A stretch of DNA of 43,462 nt. Origin: Phoronis australis. Its lineage: Eukaryota > Phoronida > Phoronidae. The notes under the pieces were generated by a model, which saw only the letters and a program-made list of their open reading frames with translations, made no database searches and was not told the DNA's origin. Every line of letters begins with the position of its first letter. Positions within the stretch are counted from its first letter, which is position 1. The stretch covers positions 1,019,786-1,063,247 of the forward strand of contig NMRA01000024.1 in assembly GCA_002633005.1 (NCBI GenBank). The letters run 5' to 3'. Made by a program: the position numbers and the translations under genes. This document shows, one piece after another, positions 21,683 to 33,450 of this stretch.

Positions 21683-21952
21683 CATACGCGCACCCAGCCT
21701 AAAAAATGGGGGACTCGAATTTTTGAGAATGTGGACCTTTTACTAAGATTCACCGGGGGTACGTTCAGAGCTATGAAGTCTGAATTCGCCAAATTTTGGT
21801 AGTTCCTGCATTTTTAGTGGTCTTTTGTCTCGTTTTCCACTTTTTCAGAGTATTTGTTTCTCTGAGGCGGACCCTTTGTCCACTATACGCCAAATATGAG
21901 GGGGGGATGGGTGCTCGCTCGAGCCTCCCGAGTACCCCTGGGTGCGCGCATG
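21683..21952. mobile_element. ACCCAG MITE, copy 2
   Basis: Ends CATACGCGCACCCAGCCTAA and CTGGGTGCGCGCATG. The interior GAATTTTTGAGAATGTGGAC is almost the same as in the copy at 27278. ATTA occurs next to both ends (21678-21681, one base from the tip, and 21953-21956), a possible 4-bp duplication. Confidence 0.75.
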
Positions 21953-23290
21953 ATTACCCTACCTCAGGCTGACGGGACGGTACACTGGAGAAATACAAGA
22001 AAAATACTTTTCAGAGAATTAACCAAAAGTGAGGTCTAGGTTAAAAAGTAGGCCTATATCATGAACTTTGAACACTGAAGTCTCATTTACCTGTGCTCTT
22101 TACCATCTTAAATACTACAGACAATAACTCTTAGTATAAACCAATGGGGACGCAAGCACTAACTTAGTGGGACTTCCCATGAGCCAATGGGGGGAGTAAC
22201 AATCATTGAGATGGGTGAATTCCCGGTGACGAGGTATTTTTAAGCGGACGTCAGTATCCAACGAAAAGGTCAAAAATTGATTACACGGAGAAATTTTAGA
22301 TCGAGCATTTATGATGGAATAGGCATTTTCAAGAAGTGAAACCGTCATGCTCACCGAGGCAAATCTCGGAACCGCTAAGAGACTCTTCATTACTGGTTCC
22401 TAGGGCAAAACAATGAGGATGTCCCTGCTAGCCGCAACAGGGAAACACCGATGGTCAGCTGTCCAATATATGACGTCACCTCCGCTGACCTATATATCGG
22501 ACAGTAATATTTGTCGCGTGCGACCAGAGAAGACTTGTTCTGGATCTGTGTTATGAGTGTTCTGGAGACCTGAGGTATTTATGATTTCAAAATTTCTCTT
22601 AGTTACTTGCTCACGTGTGCTAATATCTTATAGAATTAAACAGGTGTCTCTAACTGTGAGAAGACGGTGCAGTAAGTAGGCTACGTCACGAAGTTTATGC
22701 CTTTGGCGTAGCTCCGATACTCAGTGGTCACTGTTGCCTTCCACTCCAGGGACACCGCATTATCACAGGCTTGGTTTTCGAAGGCCCTTTCGTCGTAGTT
22801 CACTCCTTTGCACCGTGTCCTGTGTGTTTGTTTCACTCATGTTTTGGGGTCATCTGCACTTCTGCCACAAACGCTGTTTGATCATGACTTCGGCAGTGAG
22901 GACAGGTTATGCCTTGAGGGCATCATTCGTCATCAGTTTCCCAGCCCTGTGATTGAAAATCTCAAGCCATGCTTAAGTTTTTACTAGGATTTGATACAAG
23001 TCATTCTCACTGTTTTCATCTGTTGATTTCATGTGTCCATGTCTACCTTCCATCACAAAACAAATTTTTGATTTTTGACTTGGATCTGGCTGTTTATTAG
23101 TTCAAAATTAGAGTAGTGATTTCCTGGCTTCAAAAGAACTGAGAGTTCTGAATTGCTTGAAACAGGGCTGTACATTTCACTTCTAAGTATTGCAGGCCAT
23201 TTTAGTGCACCAAGTCAGTATGGTCTGATTTCTTAGCAAGCCGAGAAATCCTTTTTCATTTGAGAAAGGAAGAGGTTGAGACCAATTTTA
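21953..23290. other. Intergenic DNA with a CRE-bearing palindrome
   Basis: TGTCCAATATATGACGTCAC (22459) and GACCTATATATCGGACA (22488-22504) form an imperfect inverted repeat with a TGACGTCA core in the first arm, in a locally CpG-rich patch (22410-22525). It might be a promoter, but no downstream gene is recognised. Confidence 0.35.
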
Positions 23291-23294
23291 TCTG

Positions 23295-23660
23295 TTGAAA
23301 ATTATCCAGTTTGGGATTTTGGGAAGTTTATTGTTTTGCTCAAGGTGTGAGCTTGTACCAAATATTTTAATAATAAGCATTGTTGACCATCCCAAATTCA
23401 AGAATTAAATCAAGGGCAAAGGATCACCCACCTTGATGTCGAGTTACACACTATAAAACACTGAATTGGCGACTATTTTCAACGATTTTGTGAACTGCTA
23501 AGTCTGTTTTCGTTCTCCATTGGATACAAAGGCAGTTTCTGTTATTTATGAACTCCAATATCGCCCATGGCCCAATCTTCAGAATAAGAGAAATTCAATG
23601 TTGGCTTAAATTTCAGTGTCCCAAATTTCAGCAATTGTTTCAAATTGTAGAATTGTTGCA
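23295..23660 (+). repeat. AT-rich dispersed repeat B, copy 1
   Basis: TCCAGTTTGGGAT (23306), CCCAAATTCAAGAATTA (23391), GCCCATGGCCCAATCTTCAG (23563) and TTTCAGTGTCCCAAATT (23611) recur in the same order at 33175-33450. Confidence 0.65.
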
Positions 23661-26600
23661 GTGGTAGGAAATCTCAATCAAAAGTTTGTTTGATGGAACC
23701 TATGTTTACATCCACTTTAAGCAAATACTTCATCTTTTAGAAGAAATGAAAAAAGTGTGTTTCATCAATTGATTGTAATTTCAATGGTCATAAAGTTCAT
23801 GTCATTTCATGGGACTAGTGTAATAAATCATGCGCTCAATTATTTTTAAATGAATGAGTTTTCTGCGGTTATTAAAATTGTCATTATTTTGTAAACTTGG
23901 CAATTGAAATTGATTACAAAATAAGAAGAATGTTTTAAAAAAAACATTAATGGAGCATTATGTAGACAGTAGGGCATATTAGTTACATAATAGCTGTGAA
24001 TTAAACTCAGTTTTTCCTCTATTTAACACATTGAATTTTTTTCTTGATTGGTTAATATTCATTTTTATACAATACATTATTTTTCTGTTTAATACTGTTT
24101 TAATTACACACTGTCCATTGGCATTCCCAGGCACATTTTGTAAAAATAAGAAAAGTGCCTTCTTTATCTCGCTGTTGACATTTCTCGCTGGTTGATCTGA
24201 ATGGATAATTATAAAATATTGTTCTAATCAAATGACCTTTTTATTCACAGACATGAAGAAGTCTAACTGCCACACAGTAAAGGTAGCATTTTTTGTTGCA
24301 GCAACCTAATAATGTTACCATAGGGTTTGTAGAATTAACATTTTACAAAAGATTCCATAAATGAATACTCGTTTTAGCAGTGTCTGAATTATAGGGGGTA
24401 TGTTAAAAAATTAAAAGAAAGAAAATCTGAAAGCAAAGTCGTTATGACTCATAGTTCCTTGTCTTTTTTCTGGAAACTTGTTTTCCAGCCGGGTAGGATA
24501 TTGAAACTCGATTTGACTTTTCAACTGGCATGCATTCTGTGGTTGTTGTGGTTTCGTGTTTCTTGCCAATGATATTTGGACTTTTCAATTTATTGTTCTT
24601 AAGAACAAAGGAGTGGTATTTGTTAAAGATTTTACCGTTTTCTGATAATGTATAATACTGGATTTAACTCCATCGCAGTCTTATTGGAAACTTTTTCAGT
24701 TTCAGTAGATTAGGCAGCTGTATTTTCAAAATTTTCCCACAACGCACTATCTTTGTAACCCTTTTATTAATGTTCATTTGGCTATTTATAAATAGGGCGG
24801 GTAATGCAATTTATATTCTTGTGTGGAAACCGAAACATTCAGCTCTTGTCCAGCTTAACACTCACTCGAAAAATTTCATGTTTAAATGTCCTCCCGTTGA
24901 TTTTTTAGTTTCACCATGCAATGTAAGCACCCTGGGCGCTAACTCCGTGGAAGTTGGTGATTGTCTTAATACACTGGCAAAGTTCTAAATGCTGAATGTC
25001 AAACTTAACCTTTGACCTCACATTGTGAAGCTTTGAGTTGGAATTTTCATCTGCTGCCCTAATTTCTGACCATTGAGGGGTGGTTGTGAAACTTTCACTT
25101 TCTACTGCTCAAAAGATAATATTTCCTCCATCATCGTAGTGACAAAAACACAGAGATGATTTTGAAAATAATAGTTGAGCAAATTTATAGCCTTTTTTAC
25201 CTTTTTTCAATTCTAGGAATGAAATACTATGAAATCAAATTGTACTCGATATGGTAATCGTACTTGAGCACAGTCAACCAATGGACTTTTCTGTCTATAT
25301 CTTCAAAACATTTTATTAGAATATAAAATAAAGACATGTTCTGCAATCAATAATCTCCTGGAATTGACCATCTGTATTAAAATAGCTTGCAATTACAGTA
25401 TCGTCTTGACGTACCTTTGTCATGTTTGTTTCTGATTGTTTTATCCAATCACGTTATCTGTTGTCGGTATATTTCTAAGTTCACTCTGTTTGTTTTCTTT
25501 TTGCTCTTTTAAAGTATAGAGCCAAGTGTTTGGCTTGGATAAAAGTTCTTAGTTGTGGGGATGAAAAAATGTTGAAATTTCTTCATTTCAATTTTTTAAA
25601 TGCTCTCTACTTTGTGTAATTAACTGCTCAATGGAGTACTTAAGGCACTGTTAAAATATATTTAAATTTCCAATCTGTCATATTAGGTTCCTGTACTGAG
25701 GAATTACTATATTTTCAAACATGTGTTGCCAATTTTCCTAAAAACGTTTAAATGTATACTGATTTCTATGTTAAAGTTCAAGAAAACAATGCTCTTAGTG
25801 ATGTTTTGTTTGTACTAATTTTGTTTAGTATTCATTTTGTTAAGCAAACCTAACAATGAAGATCCAAGCTCCCGTTCGTTGTCAGTTATTTCTTTAATGT
25901 CAATTGTAAGACTAACCTACAAAAAAGTGAAATGTTATCACAATGTTTCAATGTCTCTATAGGTTCAGCGGTGTCTTACAGAATGCCTCAGGCAAGAGCC
26001 TGGGGACATATTTAACTTATTTCGTTAGGTTATGAATTGTCCTCGGCAGACTCAGCGCACTCTGAGACTGTAATAACCCCAGATCTACCTGGGTAATAAG
26101 AGGCAGTTGATGAGGCCTTGCAGCTATTGTGGCCGAATTTTTACTACTGAAACTGTTTCTCGTGACCTGGGGGTTGTTTTAAAATGAACCGGTGTTTTGA
26201 CGGAATTGGCGAGTTTTATTGACGCACGTTTGATTTTCCATCTGGCCAGAAACAAGTGGCCTGCCACTTAGATCTAAAGCAGGGTACCACCCCCTTTCTT
26301 GTAATGAGGATATAAACGAGTGTAAAACGCGACCATTTTATCAGCAAAAATAACGGAGAAGAGCAGCACAGAAGTTCCGGTAGCTGAGTTCACTAAGAAT
26401 TTTCAGGTTTTATGTGAGTTGTATCTGTTTTGCTCGTTAAGTGTTGTATTTTATAAGTTAATTTTTGAGAAAAGTGAAATCTTTTGTAACATTTGGAATT
26501 TCATAAAAACAGGTTAGAATGCTTTTTAGTCGCAAAATGTTATTTGGATTGTTCTTGAAAATTTATTTATGTGGTAAAGTCTCACCAGTTTGGGAATCGA

Positions 26601-26714
26601 TATTGCTGACAAGTGAATTTTATTCGTTCATTTTTTCATAAAAGATAAGTAACACCAAATAATTGCTATATTATTTTTAAAGATCTAAACCTTGATAGCT
26701 GCCATCTGACAATG
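23661..26714. other. AT-rich DNA without recognised genes
   Basis: Low-complexity AT-rich sequence. It contains the perfect 16-bp palindrome TTGTTCTTAAGAACAA (24593-24608). A GC-richer patch at 25970-26400 includes TATAAACGAG (about 26312), but no coding exon is recognisable downstream. Confidence 0.45.
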
Positions 26715-26802
26715 ATTTGGAGAAACTGTGGGCATTCACAACAATATTGGAAATGTGTGAAAAATGAAAATGGCAATTATTTTGTCTAAAATTGGTGAGA
26801 TT
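26715..26802 (-). repeat. AT-rich dispersed repeat C, inverted copy
   Basis: The complement reads TCTCACCAATTTTAGACAAA, ATAATTGCCATTTTC, then CCAATATTGTTGTGAATGCC, matching the family seen at 32183, 34961 and 38195. Confidence 0.6.
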
Positions 26803-27277
26803 TTTTGAGGCATAAAGTGTCTGGCAATTCGTCACTTATGCAGCACACAATATGGTTGGCAAGTGAAATTCTGCTTTGTCAAATTTCTTCACAAAATAAA
26901 GGTAAACAAAAAGAAAAAATTTAGTCTATCAGTAGCAAGTTTTGCACTTTATAGATTGTATAAAACAATTTTTGGTCAATTGTCCATCATTTGAAGGGAA
27001 ACAGTCAGCATTTGAAAAACGGAAAAACTACAATTTTGGAAATTATTTTTGTAACAAATAAATAGAGACTTAACCTAACCTGAGCATTGATGTTAAAAAA
27101 ATTCATTATTGTTTTCAGGCATACGGTTTTAACTGGTTGACATTGCAGCTTTTCATTGCAGGGTCAAAGCTGAAAATCTATGTGCACCCATTGCAGTTTT
27201 GACAACACCTTTTGTTGCATTTTTCTGTTTGCTGTGGTGTTGTAATCCAGGGACAAGTGAAATGCTCAAGTTAGGCT

Positions 27278-27534
27278 GTTGCGCGAACCCAGCCTAAGAA
27301 ATAGGGAGGGGGGGACTCGAATTTTTGAGAATGTGGACCTTTTAGTAAAAAAACAGGGTACGTTTAGAGCTATGAATTGTGCATTTGCCAAATTATTTTG
27401 GTAGTATCTGCCTTTTTAGTGGACTTTTGCATTGTTTTCTACTTTTTCAGAATTATCGTTTTTCTGAGGCAGACCTTTTTGCCCACTTGGCCAATTGGAG
27501 GGGGTGCTCGAATGAGCCCCTGGGTGTGCGCATG
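27278..27534. mobile_element. ACCCAG MITE, copy 3
   Basis: Ends TGTTGCGCGAACCCAGCCTA and CTGGGTGTGCGCATG. The interior matches copy 2 along its length (GAGAATGTGGACCTTTTA, ACGTTTAGAGCTATGAA, CTGAGGCAGACCTTTTTGCC). The ORFs at 27377-27633 are shadows of the repeat. A more decayed relative may lie at 40481-40545 (AACCCAGCTTAG, CTATGAATTGTGAATTTGG). Confidence 0.75.
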
Positions 27535-28315
27535 TTTCGTGCTAACATGTATGCCTACATAATCCACATTATCGTAGCCTCATTCTGTGTTTCAGAGTGG
27601 AATCGGCTTCACAGAAGCAGAAAAACAGTCTAACTCCTAACTGTATTTATTTCCCTACTTGGAAAGTCATGTGACGTGACTTGCCTGAAGTGTTGTTACT
27701 TTCACATTCAACAAAGCTGTAGAAAATATACAAAACACCATCTGTTTTTTCTGTTGTTTTTCTGTATGCAGGTAATAAATTATTGTAAGTATCTTATAAA
27801 CAGTATAATATGAAGACAAGAGTACAGTCTGTAGGATAAGATTTGCATATTTACTACAAACTAACACCAGCAGAGTATACCTGGAAAGTGAGCTTGTAGA
27901 AGTAGTGCCATCACCAGATGGTCACTAATGCTGAATTAAATAGTAAAAGACACTTATATTGTAGAAGGGACTGAACAAAAAAGAAGAAGCCAACTAAGAA
28001 AACAATGGACCAATCTTTTCCTTATTTGGACATTTAATGTTGATGTATCCGCTATTATTATGACGTGATTTGAACCCACAGGTACTGTTAGAAATGCACT
28101 ATCGCGTTGCATTTTCAAGAATTTTGCAGATTTTGGATCTTTTTCCAATTCAGGCGGGGCAGTTAAGCATTTGGAATTGTTGCAAAATTATGTGTTTATA
28201 TTTATCGGTGTGGTGCAACAAAGGTTACACCCATTGTATACTCAAAGGGAGTGGAGAAAGATTTTAATCTTAAAAGGTTGACCAGGTCCATAGCCAGGTC
28301 ATGATTTTCAAAATG
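27535..28315. other. AT-rich DNA, nothing recognised
   Basis: Short ORFs on both strands have no recognised similarity. No repeat structure stands out. Confidence 0.4.
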
Positions 28316-28738
28316 TTTAGTAGTTTACAGGGGTGACACGGATCAGCTGACATGGAACGAGTTGTTCCAGTGTGTAAACGGGACTGACACAGAGCAAATT
28401 GACACCGCGGTGACAAATTTTGCCACCCGTTTGTGAGTTAGAGCAATTTGCGCCCGAACATCTTGCTCCGTGTCAATTATATGTCTAAATGCAAAACCGG
28501 GGCAAGGCGGAAAGGATAATCTCTACTGCGCTTGCCTAATGACGTACGTACGGGTTGTTTGTCTCTGCAACTCTCGTCATACATAAACCTGCGCATGTGT
28601 GATCCAGTCTCTCCAGCCTGCAATTTCCGTCTTGCCACGGTTAGTGAGTTGTGTGTGTAAACGGCCGCTTGACACGGGTCAATTTGCTCCGTGTCAGTTG
28701 TGCCGGGCCAAAAGTTGATGTCTAAACTGGACTAAGGG
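28316..28738. mobile_element. Foldback element with repeated TGACACGGAGCAAATTG motifs
   Basis: The outer ends TTTAGTAGTTTACAGG (28316) and GTCTAAACTGGACTAAGGG (28720-28738) are imperfect inverted repeats. Inside, ACTGACACAGAGCAAATTGA (28383) is inverted at 28671-28698, with further partial copies near 28331, 28441 and 28465. GTGTGTAAACGG also occurs twice (28371 and about 28652). It is GC-richer than its surroundings with no credible ORF. Probably a MITE, superfamily unknown. Confidence 0.6.
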
Positions 28739-29449
28739 TGCTTAGTTGTGGCCTAATGATTATTATTGCTTTTCATTATGGCATTTTAATTTAAAATGAT
28801 GGGTCCAAAATGTCAAAATGACATCACACTAAACAAGTGAATTGAGAAGACCAGTCTTTGTTGGTAAGTTATTCCAACGTCATTCTTCAGACCGATCATA
28901 AGTCATGTCCCAATCAAATGTTTTTTTTCTTCAGGGTCGTTTATTTGTCTTTTCTATTCAGTTTTCTGGCATAAGTTTCACTGGAGTGAATGCAGCTGAT
29001 AACTTCCCTAGTTCTTTGCATTAATGTGATAAATTTTCAAGAGTTCATAAAATTTTGCCATGCATTATGTAAAAAAGACTTGCATAATGGACAAGTTCAA
29101 ATTTTTAAACGTAAATAAAAATGTTTTGTGAGTCATGCTGCAATTTCATGCATTTAGTTATTCTTGGCAATAGTCCATACGATTGCTACTATTTGTGCAC
29201 GATATATTAGTTATGGAAAATGGAAATTTATTTGCAGTCTACAGAAGATGTGCCCGTGTTATGAGCTCTGTAGATCCAGGAACAGACCTTGTACCAATTA
29301 GGAGTGAAAATCATAGATTCAACATTTTGTTTACTAAACAGCTCCTGTATGGTTAACTTAATTGTTTTCTTCTCCTTACATTTATTGGAGCTTGCGGTGT
29401 TCACGTTCAAAAAGCTCTGAACCATGTTTGGAAAGTTTGAGTCATGTTT
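28739..29449. other. AT-rich DNA, nothing recognised
   Basis: No gene or repeat is recognised until the array begins. The end of this stretch (29400-29460) holds AAAAAGCTCTGAACCATGTT and resembles sequence just beyond the array (31430-31470), so it may be the array's own boundary. Confidence 0.4.
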
Positions 29450-30020
29450 GAAAAGCCCTGTGGGTGCATACTGACGTCATCTCTGTCTGGATGTCCGGTG
29501 TTCCACGTCGGCAGCTGTGTCTCCTAAACCCCTTGTAGTATCGTAATGAGATTTGACAGGTGTGTTCCTATGAAGCTGATGACAGATGACAGTGACATTC
29601 GACCGATCCAACTGCCGCTATGCACCCTAGTTGTAATTTTAGTTGTTTACGATTGCCTATGTATCTTCATAAATCTTGGATGTATTTTCATGAAATTTGG
29701 CAAATAAGTTTCAATTATGAAGTCGACGACACCTTTCCTTATTTGGACATCTTTGACAATTCTGCTCCACCTAGTGGTTATTTTTAAAAATTTTCGAGTT
29801 TGTTTTTTGGCATCTGCGTTTCTTTCTGCCAAACACTCGAAGGATCATTATGAAAATTGACTAGTATGTTTCTGATGAGGAGACTGCAGTTGATGTTGAT
29901 TTTCGTGCATGTTTGACTACTCTGGCGTCCCCTAGTGGAAATTTTGTTTCATTTTGCATCCATGGCTGTATCTCCTTAACCCTTTGCAAAATTTTTTGAA
30001 ATTTGGCAGATGTGTTTCTA

Positions 30021-30371
30021 GCTGTGGTGACGTCAGAGGGTAGGCAACGGAATAGTCTCTGGCCATCCTCCATCCAGTATTGCACGCAATGTAAATTTGG
30101 AGATGCAACCAAGTTCGTGCTGATTACACACTCTTCGATCTTTTCCCCTGATACGAGTTTTTGATGCATCTCCGTATTGCCATCCTCGCTCTATGAGGCG
30201 CTTTGTTGTCCATCTCTCCTGCTGTTGTACAATCTCGGCATCTGTAAGCGATTCACGCACTCTTGAGGTTACATCTGCTGGTGTGAGGAGCAGGTCGGCA
30301 AGCGGTTCTGCGATGCCTGCAAGCTCATCCGCCTTGACGTTGAATGAGATGCCACAGTGTCCTGGCATATA
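30021..30371 (-). mobile_element. 351-bp retroelement fragment with RNase H coding
   Basis: The insertion interrupts one array unit precisely. TTTCTA lies on both sides (30015-30020 and 30372-30377), and removing one copy with the insert restores the normal unit GTGTTTCTATGGAGTTGAC. There are no inverted repeats and no poly(A). The minus strand carries an RNase H C-terminus. It is best read as a 5'-truncated LINE copy whose clade lacks a long A tail. Confidence 0.65.
30033..30368 (-). pseudogene. Retrotransposon RNase H domain fragment
   Basis: The 111-residue frame opens with MPGHCGISFNVKADELAGIA, the conserved end of LINE-type RNase H domains (PGHxGI, N, AD-LA), including the catalytic-site His and the late Asp. 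About 85 further residues follow (WTTKRLIERGWQYGD, CISKFTLRAILDGG) to a stop 14 bases before the insertion edge. The reverse transcriptase and the first part of RNase H are absent, so the copy is 5'-truncated. The intact frame suggests a fairly young insertion. The exact LINE clade is not clear. Confidence 0.7.
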
Positions 30372-31499
30372 TTTCTATGGAGTTGACAACAGATGATGAC
30401 GAGTTACAGCCCACTCCGTCGATTGGTGTGCCCCCTAGTGTCAATTTTTTTTTCATTTTCGTGTGTATCTTTGGAGCACATTGATGGATTTTCATGAGAC
30501 TTCTCTAATTGGTGACAAGAATGTCTTTCCATTTTCGGACAGATTTCACATATTGTGCGCCTTCCAGTTTAAATTTTTAATAGTTTCAAGTACATTTTTG
30601 GCGTCCGCCTCTCTGTCCACCAAACTACTCGGAGTATCATTATGAAAATTGGCAGATGTGTTTCTGATGTCAAGGCCACTACTGTCATTGATATTTGGAT
30701 GATTTCCAGTTCTTTGGCACCACCTAGTGGCATTTTTTTCCCTTTACAGCTGTGTCTGATTAACCTTTTTAGGGTCTTTGTTAAATTTGGTGGACGTGCT
30801 CCTATGGGGCTGACAAAATTTTATGACACGTTTCAGACCCATTCGACTACCACTTTGACCCCCAGTGGCAGTTTTAGTTGTTTACGTTTGCCTCTGCGTT
30901 TTCGTGAAATTTGGCAAATGGGTTTTTATTAAGGAGGTGAGATAGTCTTCCATTTTTGTATGGATTTAATACATTTTTGCATCACCTAGTGGCTATTTTG
31001 CCTTTTTTGTTCTTGATAAGAAGACGTTGATATGTGAATGGATTTGACAACTGTGGTGCTTCCTGGTGGCAATTTTTGTCTTTTTTGCTTCCTCGGCTGT
31101 ATCTCCTTACTCCTTTACGGATCTTTGTGAAATTTTGCAAGAATTAGTTTTATATTATGAACGTGACTACGGCCACCTAAGACTTTTGGACAGTTATGAT
31201 TACACTCTACCCCCTAGTGGCAATTTTAGTTTTTGGGTTTGCACGTTTATCTTCAGAATCCTTTGACAGTTTTTATTGAATTGTGGTAAACAAGTTTTTG
31301 TTATGATGGTAATATAGCATCTGTCCATTTTGGGATGGGTTTGACAATTCTGCGCCACCTAGTGTCCATTTTTTACACTTATAAACGCCAATAGAAGAAC
31401 TTTGTGTTGCTGTCGTGGGCGCATTTCAAGGCTCTGCATTGCTCTTGTTTAAAAATCTTGAGCCATGTCTGAAAACTCGAGCTTTGGTCTGAGGGTCAC

Positions 31500-31640
31500 C
31501 ACAGACAGATAGAACAAACTGAGCTATGGTCATCAAGTGGATATAGAATGTGAACATGGTGCTACTTGTCTTTCATAAAAAAATGACAAAACAGAAATTT
31601 TACTTGTCTGCGGTGTGCTATTGAGATATTACCATGGTGG
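31500..31640 (+). repeat. AT-rich dispersed repeat C, partial copy
   Basis: GAGCTATGGTCATCAAGTGG, GTGAACATGGTGCT and AAAATGACAAAACAGAAATT resemble the distal half of repeat C (as in 38330-38410). Confidence 0.4.
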
Positions 31641-32182
31641 AAAAAGGTTTAAATTCACTATTCTGCTTAGCTTTGTAACATGACATCTCGGCTTGTCGAA
31701 ATGAACACGTTTAAACTATGTAGTTATTTCCTTATATTAAGGAGGCCATTTTGAATTTTTAATACATCATTAGTTTGGAACACTTAGTTAAACTGTAGCC
31801 AAAGGCTTTAATTAACTTAGTTTTCATGACTTTCAATTTATTACTCTTTTGAAAGATGATTTTGGGATGAGCAGTACATTGCAATCCTAATTGTAATTCA
31901 GTCTAAAAATAGCCAGCACTGGCAGGACTGAAGAGTTGTGCAATTCAAGAAAATTTGATTTCAGAAAATTATCAGAAAAATTAGCCCACACCTTGATGTA
32001 ATAATAGTCAGATTTCAGACACAGTCCACAATGGGTCTTCTTGTCTTACATTTTTATTCAATGAAACTTATTAGATTTATTACATTAACCAAATGTAGAT
32101 TTCAATTTTTGAACTGGTAAACTCAAATGTGTTGCAGATATTTTTTATTACACCTGTAGTAGTTATTGTTACCATAGTGATT

Positions 32183-32340
32183 ACAAACTCTGACCGATTT
32201 GGCAAAAAAATAATTGCCAAAATGAACCTTTTTTATTTTCAGAAGGTTTACTTCCAACACTGTTGTGAATGACCGCGAAACATGATCTGTTTGGAGCTAT
32301 GGTGTTGGACTTGAACATGAAACTTAGTGTTTACAAATTG
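32183..32340 (+). repeat. AT-rich dispersed repeat C, copy
   Basis: ACAAACTCTGACCGATTTGG, AAATAATTGCCAAAATGAAC, CCAACACTGTTGTGAATGAC, then TGGACTTGAACATG. The opening ACAAACTCTGACCG recurs exactly at 37772. Confidence 0.65.
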
Positions 32341-32509
32341 TCTTTTATTAGGAAATTGAAAAAAAAATGTTAATTTCATTGTCTGCCATTTTGTTTCTAA
32401 AATTGTATTTAAAATGTATTTTCTGAAAAGCCATAAACTTTGTGATCTGTGAAATGTATAAACATCCTGGAGGTTAAATTTATGTTAACTCTCAGATTAT
32501 TTTAAAACT

Positions 32510-32745
32510 TCACCAATTTTGGACAACTGAAAGCTAGTTGATGTTTTCGTTTTTTAAGGGCTTCTACCATTGCTGTGAATATTCCCATTTTTTCAAAACT
32601 TTGTCTGTTGGTGGTTGTGGTGGAATTCTTGAACTTGGTCAAGCTTTTACAATTTTGGTGCTGCCTTTGTTTCATGGAAAAAATGATAAAATTTCAGTTG
32701 TCAGCCATGCTATGTCTTAACTCAGTGAGATTTTGTCACAGTTAT
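32510..32745 (+). repeat. AT-rich dispersed repeat C, copy
   Basis: TCACCAATTTTGGACAA, GGGCTTCTACCATTGCTGTG, TTTTTCAAAACTTTG, then CATGGAAAAAATGATAAAAT and AGTGAGATTTTGTCA. The ORFs at 32538-32841 are shadows of it. Confidence 0.6.
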
Positions 32746-33159
32746 TGGCTACCTTACAATGTAAAGCGCAAATTATTTTCTTTTTATTTTTGTTCTCCTT
32801 TTTGCATTTTTAAAAAACTATCCTGGTTTTTGCTCATGTAGTTTTTTTGCACAGTGGATTCTTGCTTACATTCGTTAAAAAGATGGAAGTTTAAGATATT
32901 TAAACATTATCCTTGATTTATCTTTTTGTAAGACAAGTTTATGATAGGGCAAGTGGGGTGTGTGTCAACATTTAGCATTTTCAATGTTTGGTATTCCCTG
33001 TATTAAATAAGGATTTTGTGGTAGACCAATTGCGTTTCAAGAAATTATGAATCATTCTTTCAAAACGTAGTTAGTTAATTGGAGCTTGAAATTCTGAAAC
33101 ATAACAAGCGGTAAAGATAATCCTATTGAACTGATAACGGAGGGACTTTGAAAAGTCAC

Positions 33160-33450
33160 CATTACCGTAAAAATCCTCCAGTTTGGGACACGGAAAATTT
33201 AATTATTGTGCAGATCTTTTACCAAGTTTAAGAAATAGGCAATGGTGGCTGGCCCAAATTCAAGAATTATGAGAAAAAATTGTGTTGACCCTTTTTGAAC
33301 AATTTTATTCCAGACATTGTTGATACAAAATGTAGTGTCCAATATTTGGGAAATAGATAAACGTCAAAATTGCCCACGTCCCAATCTTTAGAATCGAGAA
33401 AATTAAATTCTGTCTTGAGTTTCAGTGTCCCAAATTATCGCGACTGTCCT
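33160..33450 (+). repeat. AT-rich dispersed repeat B, copy 2
   Basis: The same ordered blocks as 23295-23660: TCCAGTTTGGGAC, CCCAAATTCAAGAATTA, GCCCACGTCCCAATCTTTAG and TTTCAGTGTCCCAAATT. The sequence between blocks is shorter and diverged. Confidence 0.65.

Larger units (their letters stand above)
29450..31480 (+). repeat. Array of about 145-bp units with CCTAGTGG core
   Basis: The core CCTAGTGGCAATTTT or a variant occurs near 29629, 29769, 29929, 30433, about 30560, 30721, 30858, 30984, 31059, 31210 and 31358. Between cores come CTGTATCTCCTTAACCC, GAAATTTGGCAGATGTG and TTCTATGATG. Spacings are mostly 126-160 bp, about 12 diverged units in all. The long gap after 29929 is explained by the 351-bp insertion at 30021-30371. 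Short ORFs here are shadows of the repeat. Confidence 0.8.

Noticed and set aside
27377-27633. Two overlapping ORFs in the third ACCCAG MITE
   Set aside because: They are frame shadows of a non-coding MITE, and the frames are not kept in the copies at 21 kb.
30193-30396. Plus-strand ORF opposite the RNase H fragment
   Set aside because: It is antisense to a recognisable RNase H motif.
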